Part shown: piece by piece, positions 51,130 to 58,777 of the stretch
Layout: each line of letters starts with the position of its first letter
How positions within the stretch are numbered: position 1 is the stretch's first letter
Origin: CAYUCJ01 sp049282265
GTDB lineage: Bacteria; Desulfobacterota; DSM-4660; Desulfatiglandales; Desulfatiglandaceae
Length of the DNA stretch: 64,000 nucleotides
Assembly (NCBI GenBank): GCA_049282265.1
Contig: JBAPTR010000162.1
Span: 1-64,000, forward strand
Direction of reading: 5' to 3'
Position numbers and translations under genes: made by a program
The notes under the pieces: generated by a model
Databases searched by the model: none
Told to the model about the DNA's origin: nothing
The model's input: the letters and a program-made list of their open reading frames with translations, nothing else

Positions 51130-52365
51130 ATGAGAAAAGATATCATCATTGCGGTTATGGCAGAGGAAAAGTGGGAAGAAGCGGAGTTCCTGCGCCGGCA
51201 AATTGAATCCTTCGGGCAAAGGGCCAGGATTATGGATATAAGTTTGCTGCAAGAACCCCCGGGGACCTGCCATATTGCCCGGGAAGAGGTTATCCGGGCC
51301 AGCGGCCGAATGCCTGACGAAGTGGCACTCGTATCGGATAGAGGGAAACGGATGCCCATCATGGTGGAAGGGGCCAGGAAAAAGGCACTCGATCTCTACT
51401 CCAAGGGAAATCTTGCGGGCATAATAGGCATAGGTGGAACTACAGGGACCCAAATGGGAACCGATATTATGAAGGTCCTCCCTTTTGGAGTCCCAAAATT
51501 GGCTGTTTCGAGCACGGCATCAATTCCGGGACTTGCCACAAGATACATGGGGACAAAGGACATTACCCTCATGCACACGGTAGTGGAATTTACAGGGCTT
51601 AATGACTATATGAAAAATGTTCTGGCCAGGGCCGCCGGCGCTATTTGCGGAATGGTGGAAGGCTCTGCCCGTTTTCCCGTTTCCACGTCCAATAAGAGGG
51701 AAAGGCCCTTCATTGCCATGACACAATTTGGGCCTTGCGAGGAATGTGCCGTAAACGTCAGGAAGCAGCTTGAACAGAAAGGCTACCAGATTGTGGCTTT
51801 TTCGGCCTCAGGTTCCGGCGACAGGGCCATGGAGGAAATGATAGAAAAACAGGATATGTTCCGTGCCGTAATCGATCTTGCCCCGGGTGGAGTGGGTGAA
51901 GAGCTGCTTGGTTTTGCAAGGGCGGCAGGTTCCACCCGATTGGAGGCCGCAGGCCAAAAAGGGATACCGCAAATTATCGCCACGAGCGGAGTCAATTTCG
52001 GCTCCCCATTCAAGCGAAGGTATAAGCCTGAATATGAATTTCGAAAAAAGTATGACTACGATGCAGCCCGCACCTTCATGAGGTTATCTCATGAAGAACT
52101 GACTCTGATCGCTCTCACCATTGCAGATAAGCTCAACAAGGCACAGGGTCCGGTAAAGGTAGTAGTCCCCATTGGTGGCTGGTCGTCGGTTGACAAGAGA
52201 GGATCTTCCTTCTACGATGGAGTAGCAGACAGCGTATTCGTTAAGGCCCTTGAAAACCGACTGAGGCCGGATATCGAGATCACGAAAGTTGACGCAGACC
52301 TGGAAACTCCTGAATTCGCCGGGGCGGTGGTAAACGCTGTTCTTGATATCTTGAGAAATAAATAG
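51130..52365 (+). CDS. Tm-1-like ATP-binding (UPF0261) protein 2
   Basis: A 411-aa paralogue of the protein at 41660-42871. Shared segments include IIGIGGTTGTQMGTDIMKVL, AVSSTASIPGLATRYMGTKD, and VVVPIGGWSSVDKRGSSFYD. The N-terminal part differs: MAEEKWEEAEFLRRQIESFG takes the place of the FDSKGDEHLFLKKQIE strand. The stop overlaps the next GTG (TAGTG), so it is translationally linked to the LpdD-like and UbiX genes, which hints at a role with the carboxylase system. Confidence 0.83.
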   Translation: MRKDIIIAVMAEEKWEEAEFLRRQIESFGQRARIMDISLLQEPPGTCHIAREEVIRASGRMPDEVALVSDRGKRMPIMVEGARKKALDLYSKGNLAGIIGIGGTTGTQMGTDIMKVLPFGVPKLAVSSTASIPGLATRYMGTKDITLMHTVVEFTGLNDYMKNVLARAAGAICGMVEGSARFPVSTSNKRERPFIAMTQFGPCEECAVNVRKQLEQKGYQIVAFSASGSGDRAMEEMIEKQDMFRAVIDLAPGGVGEELLGFARAAGSTRLEAAGQKGIPQIIATSGVNFGSPFKRRYKPEYEFRKKYDYDAARTFMRLSHEELTLIALTIADKLNKAQGPVKVVVPIGGWSSVDKRGSSFYDGVADSVFVKALENRLRPDIEITKVDADLETPEFAGAVVNAVLDILRNK

Positions 52366-52760
52366 TGGAATTTACAATCACCACCAGCAAGGGACATTAT
52401 GATCTGGAAGCAGCGGTCAGATCTGTCGGGAAAGATCTGCTTGTGGCTATCTGGGGCGGGGAGCAGCCCCACATCGGCGCGACGGCGGTTGCCCAGCCAA
52501 GACCGAGCCTGAAGGATCCCGAGAGGGTCAGCGCAACCGCATCGATATTCTGCCTTCTGGGACACAAGGAAGATGATCTCGCGAAGGCCGTGGCGGAGAT
52601 CCTGGCGGCCGCTCTGAATACGACTGTGGTGGTAACCGCCGGCATTCACTGGGACAACCTGGATGCTGAAGGGATCAGCAGGGTCCTCCAAAACAGCGAG
52701 ATTCTGGTTGACCTGATTCTGGAGCAAATCGGAACCCTATCCTCCCGTGACGCCGGATGA
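52365..52760 (+). CDS. LpdD-like protein (UbiD-decarboxylase-associated small subunit)
   Basis: A 131-aa protein resembling LpdD, the small protein encoded with UbiD-type gallate decarboxylase and thought to help prenyl-FMN handling. Recognisable parts are VAIWGGEQPHIGATAVAQPR and the SATASIFCLLGHKEDDLAKA segment. The GTG start overlaps the previous stop and UbiX follows within 25 bp, a gene order common for UbiD enzymes. Recognition is by pattern and context, not alignment. Confidence 0.7.
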   Translation: MEFTITTSKGHYDLEAAVRSVGKDLLVAIWGGEQPHIGATAVAQPRPSLKDPERVSATASIFCLLGHKEDDLAKAVAEILAAALNTTVVVTAGIHWDNLDAEGISRVLQNSEILVDLILEQIGTLSSRDAG

Positions 52761-52782
52761 GAGGCGGAAAGGCGCTACACGC

Positions 52783-53355
52783 ATGACAAAACGAATCGTT
52801 ATCGGCATCGCGGGGGCGAGCGGCGTGATTTACGGCGTCCGGATGCTCCGATTGCTCCAGGGCAAGGGTTTTGAAATCCATCTCATCGTATCCGAAGCCG
52901 GCGCAAGAAACCTTGAGATTGAAACCGGTTTTGACCTGGATCAGGTGAGGGCCCTGGCCGACCATGTGTACGATAATCGTGATATGGCCGCCTCCCTTGC
53001 GAGCGGTTCATTCCTCACGGAGGGAATGGTGGTCATTCCCTGCACAATCAAGACCCTGTCCGGGATCGCCAATTCCTATACGAACAACTTGATGGTAAGG
53101 GCCGCTGACGTGACACTGAAAGAGAAACGAAAGCTGGTCCTGGTGGTCCGGGAAACCCCTCTTCACAAAGGACATTTGAGGTTAATGACCATGGCGGCTG
53201 ATATGGGTGCTCATATCCTGCCACCTGTCCCGTCTTTTTACCATAAACCCGAGACCATTGAAGACATCCTGGATCAGACCATCGGAAAGATTTTCGATTA
53301 CCTCTCAATAGATCATAATCTGTTCAAAAGGTGGCAGAGTGAAGGGCAGCGATAA
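52783..53355 (+). CDS. ubiX: Flavin prenyltransferase UbiX
   Basis: A 190-aa flavin prenyltransferase making prenyl-FMN from FMN and dimethylallyl phosphate for UbiD enzymes. The N-terminal IVIGIAGASGVIYGVRMLRL is canonical. SFLTEGMVVIPCTIKTLSGI is the conserved central part, and VLVVRETPLHKGHLRLMTMA holds the catalytic loop. The ATG at 52783 fits the family start. It ends the aromatic operon and supports activity of the UbiD-type carboxylase upstream. Confidence 0.95.
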   Translation: MTKRIVIGIAGASGVIYGVRMLRLLQGKGFEIHLIVSEAGARNLEIETGFDLDQVRALADHVYDNRDMAASLASGSFLTEGMVVIPCTIKTLSGIANSYTNNLMVRAADVTLKEKRKLVLVVRETPLHKGHLRLMTMAADMGAHILPPVPSFYHKPETIEDILDQTIGKIFDYLSIDHNLFKRWQSEGQR

Positions 53356-53417
53356 AAGGATTACTATTGCGTGTTTGTGATTTTTCGGCTTTGGGGAATC
53401 AGGAAAATGCGATACGC

Positions 53418-53735
53418 TCACATCGTGCTTTGACATTGGACTTTTTGACTGATCTCTTCTGCAGCCTGCCTTGTGCTCCTGATCACCATCTCCATTTTCT
53501 CCTCATTTACGCCTGTCTTGAATCCAACAGCCCAGATAGCGGATGGAATCTGATTCCAGCCCCTTATGGGCGCCGCCACGGCCCATACACCTGAAATATA
53601 CTCCTCATAAATCAGTGGCGTATACCCTTTCCCTTGCCTGCGGTATCTCTTCAAAATATTGTTGTGGATTCGTTGTGCTATTCTCGGTGAAATGGGAAAT
53701 TTCCATTTCCATGATCATTTTTGTGCCATCGTTCA
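53418..53735 (-). pseudogene. Remnant of an IclR-family regulator
   Basis: This corresponds to the C-terminal quarter of the intact IclR regulator at 56116-56886: SGVWAVAAPIRGWNQIPSAI and RQAAEEISQKVQCQ match SGVWAVASPIRGWKQVPSAI and KHAAEEISQKVECQ. Near 53720 it jumps directly to sequence matching the start-codon region (CATCTCGCTGAAC), so the middle and the HTH, some 450 bp, are deleted. Small insertions near 53605-53630 also break the frame. It is non-functional. The A/T-rich 53736-53986 region also matches the one before the broken metF copy. Confidence 0.85.
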
Positions 53736-53986
53736 TCTCGCTGAACATCATTTGATTTTTCCATCCTTAAAGATCTACTATCAACAAGGCAAACAGTTAC
53801 ACCAGAATTGATATAACATGTTATTATCCATATCTTTCATCGTTTTTTTGCTTGACACTATTTTTTCTTATGTTATCTTATGAATTATATGGTAGGTTCT
53901 TCATCCTGAACAGACCAGATTATTACTCTTTTTCTACGGTCTTTATAAAGCTGACTTCAGCAAAAGCGGGGCGGAATGGATTACAG

Positions 53987-54922
53987 ATGATGGAGACAAA
54001 GACACCCAGTAAGCTGGAAAAAATCCTTGCGACAGGACATGTAGCCGTAACATCCGAATGCGGCCCTCCCAGGGGAAGTGATCCCGGAATCATTATCAAG
54101 AAGGCCGAATTGATCAAGGACCATGTTGATGCCATTAATGTCACGGATAATCAGACAGCCATGACAAGGCTGTGCAGTCTGGCCTCAGTCGCTCACCTCA
54201 AGCTAATAGGCCTTGAGCCGGTCCTCCAGATGGTTGTGAGAGATCGGAATCGGATCGCACTCCAAAGCGATATCCTGGGGGCAGCCTCTTTTGACATTCA
54301 TAATATGCTCTGTCTGTCCGGAGACCATCAAAAATTCGGCGACTGTCCTGACGCCCAGAATGTATATGACATCGATTCCATGCAGCTCATTCGCATGGCC
54401 AGGCACATGCGGGATGAGGGAAAATTTGTGGGAGGAGATGAGATCAACCGACCACCCCGCATGTTCGTGGGTGCTGCGGCCAACCCTTTTGCCGACCCGT
54501 TTGAAATCCGCATCCCTCGTCTCGCTAAGAAAATCGCGGCAGGGGCCGAGTTCATTCAAACCCAGTGTATCTATAATGTGGACAAATTTGAATTGTGGAT
54601 GAAACAAGCGCGGGACCGGGGCCTCCACGAAAAGGTCTACATACTGGCAGGGATAACCCCGATAAGATCAGCCGGCATGGCAAGATACATGAAAAACCGC
54701 GTCCCCGGCATGGATGTCCCGGATGAAACCATCAAGAGAATGAGCGGCGTATCTGCAAAGAAACAACCTGAGGAAGGGATTAATATTTGTGTGGAAACCA
54801 TCCAAAGGCTGAAAGAGGTTGAAGGGGTCAGGGGGTTCCATATCATGGCAATAGAGTGGGAAGAAAAAGTCCCGGAGATCGTGGAAAGAAGCGGGCTTTA
54901 TCCGAGACCGAAGATAAGCTGA
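53987..54922 (+). CDS. metF: Methylenetetrahydrofolate reductase
   Basis: About 311 aa, a TIM-barrel FAD enzyme reducing methylene-THF to methyl-THF, or the reverse, in the methyl branch of the Wood-Ljungdahl pathway. VTSECGPPRGSDPGIIIKKA, INVTDNQTAMTRLCSLASVA, FDIHNMLCLSGDHQKFGD, FVGAAANPFADPF, GAEFIQTQCIYNVDKFELWM and VYILAGITPIRSAGMA are typical MetF segments. The start is ATG 53987 or 53990; the frame upstream is A/T-rich leader. A ferredoxin and MetV follow, so it is the acetogen-type MetF with a separate MetV. Confidence 0.92.
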   Translation: MMETKTPSKLEKILATGHVAVTSECGPPRGSDPGIIIKKAELIKDHVDAINVTDNQTAMTRLCSLASVAHLKLIGLEPVLQMVVRDRNRIALQSDILGAASFDIHNMLCLSGDHQKFGDCPDAQNVYDIDSMQLIRMARHMRDEGKFVGGDEINRPPRMFVGAAANPFADPFEIRIPRLAKKIAAGAEFIQTQCIYNVDKFELWMKQARDRGLHEKVYILAGITPIRSAGMARYMKNRVPGMDVPDETIKRMSGVSAKKQPEEGINICVETIQRLKEVEGVRGFHIMAIEWEEKVPEIVERSGLYPRPKIS

Positions 54923-54975
54923 ATTGTAATCCTCTAAAATTGTACGCGAATAGCGGTGGCAGGAGATGAAAACCC

Positions 54976-55362
54976 ATGTCCTATTTTGTGGTAAACGAAA
55001 ACTGTAATGGATGCCTGGCGTGCGTGGAGAACTGTCCCGCAAACGCATTGAGATTTAAAGACACAGACGAAAACCGTACCATTTTGCATAATATGGCCAA
55101 ATGCGTCAGGTGTGCCAATTGCTGGCGAGTCTGTCCTCAGCAGGCCATTGAATTCCAGCACTTTCTGGAAAACGAGTGGGACGAAGTCAAGTCCCTGGAC
55201 CTGGTCCATTGCAGGGTTTGCGGTGAGCCCATTTACACCACAGACCTTGAAAAGACCTTGACCGGGAAAACAGGCAGTGAGATTGATGCCCTTTGCCCAA
55301 AACACAGGGAATTGGATTTCGCTGCCAGGCAGGCACTGGTCCCTTTCAGGAGGGCCGCATGA
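54976..55362 (+). CDS. Ferredoxin-like protein linking MetF and MetV
   Basis: A 128-aa protein. The N-terminal half is a 2x[4Fe-4S] ferredoxin (CNGCLACVENCPANAL, CVRCANCWRVCPQQAI). The C-terminal half has CRVCGEP and a later CPKHRELD, possibly a zinc or further metal site. It lies 53 bp after metF and 13 bp before metV. Its likely role is to feed electrons to the MetF-MetV reductase. Confidence 0.85.
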   Translation: MSYFVVNENCNGCLACVENCPANALRFKDTDENRTILHNMAKCVRCANCWRVCPQQAIEFQHFLENEWDEVKSLDLVHCRVCGEPIYTTDLEKTLTGKTGSEIDALCPKHRELDFAARQALVPFRRAA

Positions 55363-55375
55363 AGAGAGGTAAAAG

Positions 55376-56044
55376 ATGATCGTAGCTGATCTGAAACCTG
55401 TGGGTGAGATAGCCGAATCAATATCGCCATTTCAAAAAGTCTCCATAGTGGCCTGTGGAGGGTGTGTGTCCGTATGCCTCACCGGTGGCGCCAGTAGCGC
55501 CGATACCCTGGCAAGGGAACTCTCTCATCCCAGACATTACAAAGAGCGCCCGCCGATCCTCGCTACCACAACCATCCAGAGACAGTGTGAAAAAGATTTC
55601 GTTACGGCTTACCTCAACCTCCCCCGTGACACAGACGCCATTCTGTCAATGGCATGCGGTGCAGGAGTCCAGACCCTGGCTGAGATTTTCGGCAAGGTCC
55701 CTATTCTCCCGGCCCTCAATACCAGCTTCCTTGGATCGTTGGACGAGCCGGGGGTGTGGCGCGAAAAATGCCAGGGGTGTGGAAGCTGTGTGCTGGCCTT
55801 TACCGGGGGTATATGCCCTGTTACCCGATGTGCCAAGCACCTCCTCAATGGTCCCTGCGGCGGTTCAAGTAACGGCAAGTGCGAAATAAGCAAAGACGTC
55901 GATTGTGCCTGGCAGTTGATCATAGACCGGCTCAAGGCACTCGGCAGACTCAATGACTATGAAAAAATCTTTCCCATCAAGGACTGGTCATCAGACCGGG
56001 GGGGAGGCCCCCGGTCAATGCAGTTCTCCAGTAAAAAAACCTGA
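55376..56044 (+). CDS. metV: MetV-like methylenetetrahydrofolate reductase C-terminal-domain protein
   Basis: A 222-aa Cys-rich protein of the MetV (methylene-THF reductase C-terminal) family. VSIVACGGCVSVCLTGGASS at the N-terminus is typical, as is the C-terminal CQGCGSCVLAFTGGICPVTR with CAKHLLNGPCGGSSNGKCEI. The Cys probably hold Fe-S or zinc. In acetogens MetV and MetF form the reductase core. It completes metF-ferredoxin-metV. Confidence 0.88.
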   Translation: MIVADLKPVGEIAESISPFQKVSIVACGGCVSVCLTGGASSADTLARELSHPRHYKERPPILATTTIQRQCEKDFVTAYLNLPRDTDAILSMACGAGVQTLAEIFGKVPILPALNTSFLGSLDEPGVWREKCQGCGSCVLAFTGGICPVTRCAKHLLNGPCGGSSNGKCEISKDVDCAWQLIIDRLKALGRLNDYEKIFPIKDWSSDRGGGPRSMQFSSKKT

Positions 56045-56115
56045 TGGGTGGAGCATTTATAAAATCGGGGTAGCGCCAAAGTCTAAACCGGGAAATAAAC
56101 AAGAAGGAAAGCCTG

Positions 56116-56886
56116 TTAGATTGTTCTTTGACATTCGACTTTTTGACTGATCTCTTCAGCTGCATGCTTTGTGTTCCTGATCAGCGTCTCCATTCCCTCT
56201 TCATTCTGGCCTGTCTTGAACCCAACGACCCAGATGGCTGATGGGACCTGCTTCCAGCCCCTTATGGGCGAAGCTACTGCCCATACGCCTGAAAGATACT
56301 CCTCGTAATCAGTGGCGTATCCCATCTGCCTTGCCTGCTTGATCTCTTCAATATAACGCTGTGGATCCGTTATGCTATTCTCGGTAAACTGGGGAATTTC
56401 ATTTTCCATGATCATTTCTCTGCATCGTTCCTCCTCCATTGACGCCAGTATTACCTTGCCGGCAGCCCCTGCAAAGAGTGGGATTCTCGATCCTTTCGGT
56501 GATGTGATATTGAGATCATGCCTTGAATCCACCACATCCAGGATCGTGATACGCCTTCCATTGAGCACGCCAATGTAAGTCGTTTCCCCGGTCTTCTCAT
56601 TGAGTTCTTCCAGAATAGGCCTCGCCAGATCCTTGAGATCAATCTGGGAATAGGCCCGCCTGCCCAGTTCAAAGAGGGTCAATCCAAGGGTGAATTTTCT
56701 TGTTCTGGGGTCACGCAAAATGGCCCCCAGTTCTTCCAATGCGGAAGCTACACCGTGGACTGTGCCTTTGCTCATCTCCAGTGCATTTGCCAGATCGCTG
56801 AGCCCTAATCCGTCGATTGACTTCGAGATGAGTTGCAAGATCTCAAAAGCCTTTCCTACCGCAGGAGCCTGATATTTTCGCGCCAT
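56116..56886 (-). CDS. IclR-family transcriptional regulator
   Basis: A 256-aa IclR regulator. The N-terminal winged helix (AFEILQLISKSIDGLGLSDL, ANALEMSKGTVHGVASALEE) is followed by the effector domain (GETTYIGVLNGRRITILDVV, IPLFAGAAGKVILASM, GVWAVASPIRGWKQVPSAIW). Family members bind small aromatic or acid effectors. Its divergent position to the HdrA/AOR operon and beside metV makes either a target. A deleted copy of the same gene lies at 53418-53735. Confidence 0.93.
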   Translation of the reverse strand: MARKYQAPAVGKAFEILQLISKSIDGLGLSDLANALEMSKGTVHGVASALEELGAILRDPRTRKFTLGLTLFELGRRAYSQIDLKDLARPILEELNEKTGETTYIGVLNGRRITILDVVDSRHDLNITSPKGSRIPLFAGAAGKVILASMEEERCREMIMENEIPQFTENSITDPQRYIEEIKQARQMGYATDYEEYLSGVWAVASPIRGWKQVPSAIWVVGFKTGQNEEGMETLIRNTKHAAEEISQKVECQRTI

Positions 56887-57105
56887 TGTTCACCTCGCTG
56901 AACGTCTTACGTTTTTAAACCTTTAAGAAAATCCTGTCAACCAGGAAAATGGTCGTACCAAGAAATGATATAGCACCTTATAATTCAACGTTTCCATCAC
57001 TTTTTTGACAATATTTTCTTTTCTGCTATTGTGTGAATTATCTTATGAGTTCGTCATTCCGAACAAAGCAGATTATTGCTCTTTTTGGAGCCAACGGGAT
57101 TGCAG

Positions 57106-57357
57106 ATGAGTGAGACAAAGACACCCAGTAAGCTGGAAAAACCTTGCGGCAGGCCATTTAGCGGTGACATCCGAATGCCACCCTCCCAAGGGAAGTGATC
57201 CCGGAGTCATTATCAAGAAGGCCAGATTTATCAAGGATCATGCTGACGCTATTGATGTCACGGACAACCAGACGGCAGTGACCAGGTTGTGCAGTCTGGC
57301 CTCGGGAATCCACCTCAATGCATTGGGCCTTGATCCAGTCTTCCAATTGGTGTTGAC
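57106..57357 (+). pseudogene. Broken 5' fragment of a second metF
   Basis: This matches the first about 80 codons of the intact metF at 53987: ACAAAGACACCCAGTAAGCT is identical, and DPGVIIKKARFIKDHADAID and VTDNQTAVTRLCSLASGIHL are near-identical to the intact protein. A 2-bp loss shortly after the start (AAAAACCTTG where the intact gene has AAAAAATCCTTG) shifts the frame. Similarity ends near 57357, before the HdrA-like gene. The A/T-rich 56887-57105 leader is similar to that of the intact metF. Non-functional. Confidence 0.87.
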
Positions 57358-57461
57358 GGCCGACATCCGTTGGGATAGTCTAAGTTTGAAAAGCTTACAT
57401 CTTGCTGTGTCATGAACATTTCAATTCGGGAAAATACTTTATCCCATAGAGGTCCGTACAA

Positions 57462-58763
57462 GTGGAGCAAAAAGCTGTACTCATTATAGGCGGAGGCATA
57501 GCGGGCATTCAGGCCTCAATAGACTTAGCGGACATGGGCATTAAGGTCTATCTGGTGGAGAAGAAGCCAAGCATTGGTGGGCGCATGGCGCAGTTGGACA
57601 AGACCTTTCCCACAAATGACTGTTCAATGTGTATCCTGGCCCCAAAGATGATTGAGTGCAAAAACCATGAAAACATTCAACTTCTGACCTATTCAATGCT
57701 GGATGAGATTAGTGGTGAGGTGGGTCGATTCAAGGCCAAGGTTATAAAAAAGGCCCGTTTTGTAGAGGAAGACAAATGCGTGGGATGCGGCGAATGTGCT
57801 GAAAAATGTCCGACAAAGGTGCTTGATGATTTCAATGCCGGGCTGGGCAAGAGAAAAGCGATTTACAAATATTTTCCCCAGGCGGTTCCTTCCACCTACG
57901 TCATAGATCCTGCTTATTGTCGGACTTTGAACGGGAAAAAGTGCGGCGTCTGTGAGAAAATATGCAAGGCAAGGGCTGTCAATTACAAGCAGAAAGATCA
58001 GGCTCTGATCCTTGATATAGGTGCGGTTATTCTGGCGACCGGCTTTGATCTGTACGATGTGGCCCCACTGAAGGAGTATGGTTGGGGTAGGATAGACAAT
58101 GTCATTACCGCAATGCAGTTTGAGAGGATGATATGCGCATCCGGTCCGAGCGGTGGACATTTGAAACGCCCATCCGATGAAAAGGAGCCCTCAAGACTCG
58201 CCTTTATTCAGTGCGTAGGATCAAGAGATATCCGGCACAAGAGATATTGTTCGGCGGTCTGTTGCATGCATGCCACAAAAGAGGCCATACTGGCCCATGA
58301 GCATTACCCTGATTTGACATCAACCATATTCTATATGGATATGAGGGCCGTGGGAAAGGGCTTCCAGGATTATGTTCACCGGGCAAGGGACCAGTATGAT
58401 GTTGAATATGTGCGCGCAAGGCCGGGGAGGGTTACCGAAAATGAGGAAAATCAAAACCCTATTATCCATTATGAGGACACGGTAAGGAGGGAGCTTAACG
58501 CAAGGGAGTTTGATATGGTCATCCTGTCTCAGGCCCTCATACCGACTGAAAGCAATGTTTCAATTGCCAAAAAGCTGGGCATAGACTTGGATGAATTTGG
58601 GTTTATTTCAACGCCGGAAAAACTGGCTGATCCGTTCGGCACCACGAGAGACGGTATCTTCGGATGCGGTTTTTGTCAGTCTCCAATGGATGTTCCGGAT
58701 TCAGTTGTAAGGGCGTCGGCAGCGGCCTCAAAGGCGGCTGAAGTACTTTCACTAGGTGTATAA
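57462..58763 (+). CDS. HdrA-like FAD/Fe-S protein 1 (QmoA-like form)
   Basis: A 433-aa flavoprotein. The N-terminal Rossmann motif is LIIGGGIAGIQASIDLADMG, with the HdrA segment GGRMAQLDKTFPTNDCSMCI. An inserted 4Fe-4S ferredoxin follows (CVGCGECAEKCPTKVL; CRTLNGKKCGVCEKICKARA). IQCVGSRDIRHKRYCSAVCC is the FAD-domain signature, ending in GIFGCGFCQSPMDVPDSV. It lacks the N-terminal and C-terminal Fe-S domains of methanogen HdrA, like QmoA. It starts at GTG 57462 and is followed 14 bp later by a second HdrA-like protein. Confidence 0.9.
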   Translation: MEQKAVLIIGGGIAGIQASIDLADMGIKVYLVEKKPSIGGRMAQLDKTFPTNDCSMCILAPKMIECKNHENIQLLTYSMLDEISGEVGRFKAKVIKKARFVEEDKCVGCGECAEKCPTKVLDDFNAGLGKRKAIYKYFPQAVPSTYVIDPAYCRTLNGKKCGVCEKICKARAVNYKQKDQALILDIGAVILATGFDLYDVAPLKEYGWGRIDNVITAMQFERMICASGPSGGHLKRPSDEKEPSRLAFIQCVGSRDIRHKRYCSAVCCMHATKEAILAHEHYPDLTSTIFYMDMRAVGKGFQDYVHRARDQYDVEYVRARPGRVTENEENQNPIIHYEDTVRRELNAREFDMVILSQALIPTESNVSIAKKLGIDLDEFGFISTPEKLADPFGTTRDGIFGCGFCQSPMDVPDSVVRASAAASKAAEVLSLGV

Positions 58764-58777
58764 GGAAAGATGTCAGC

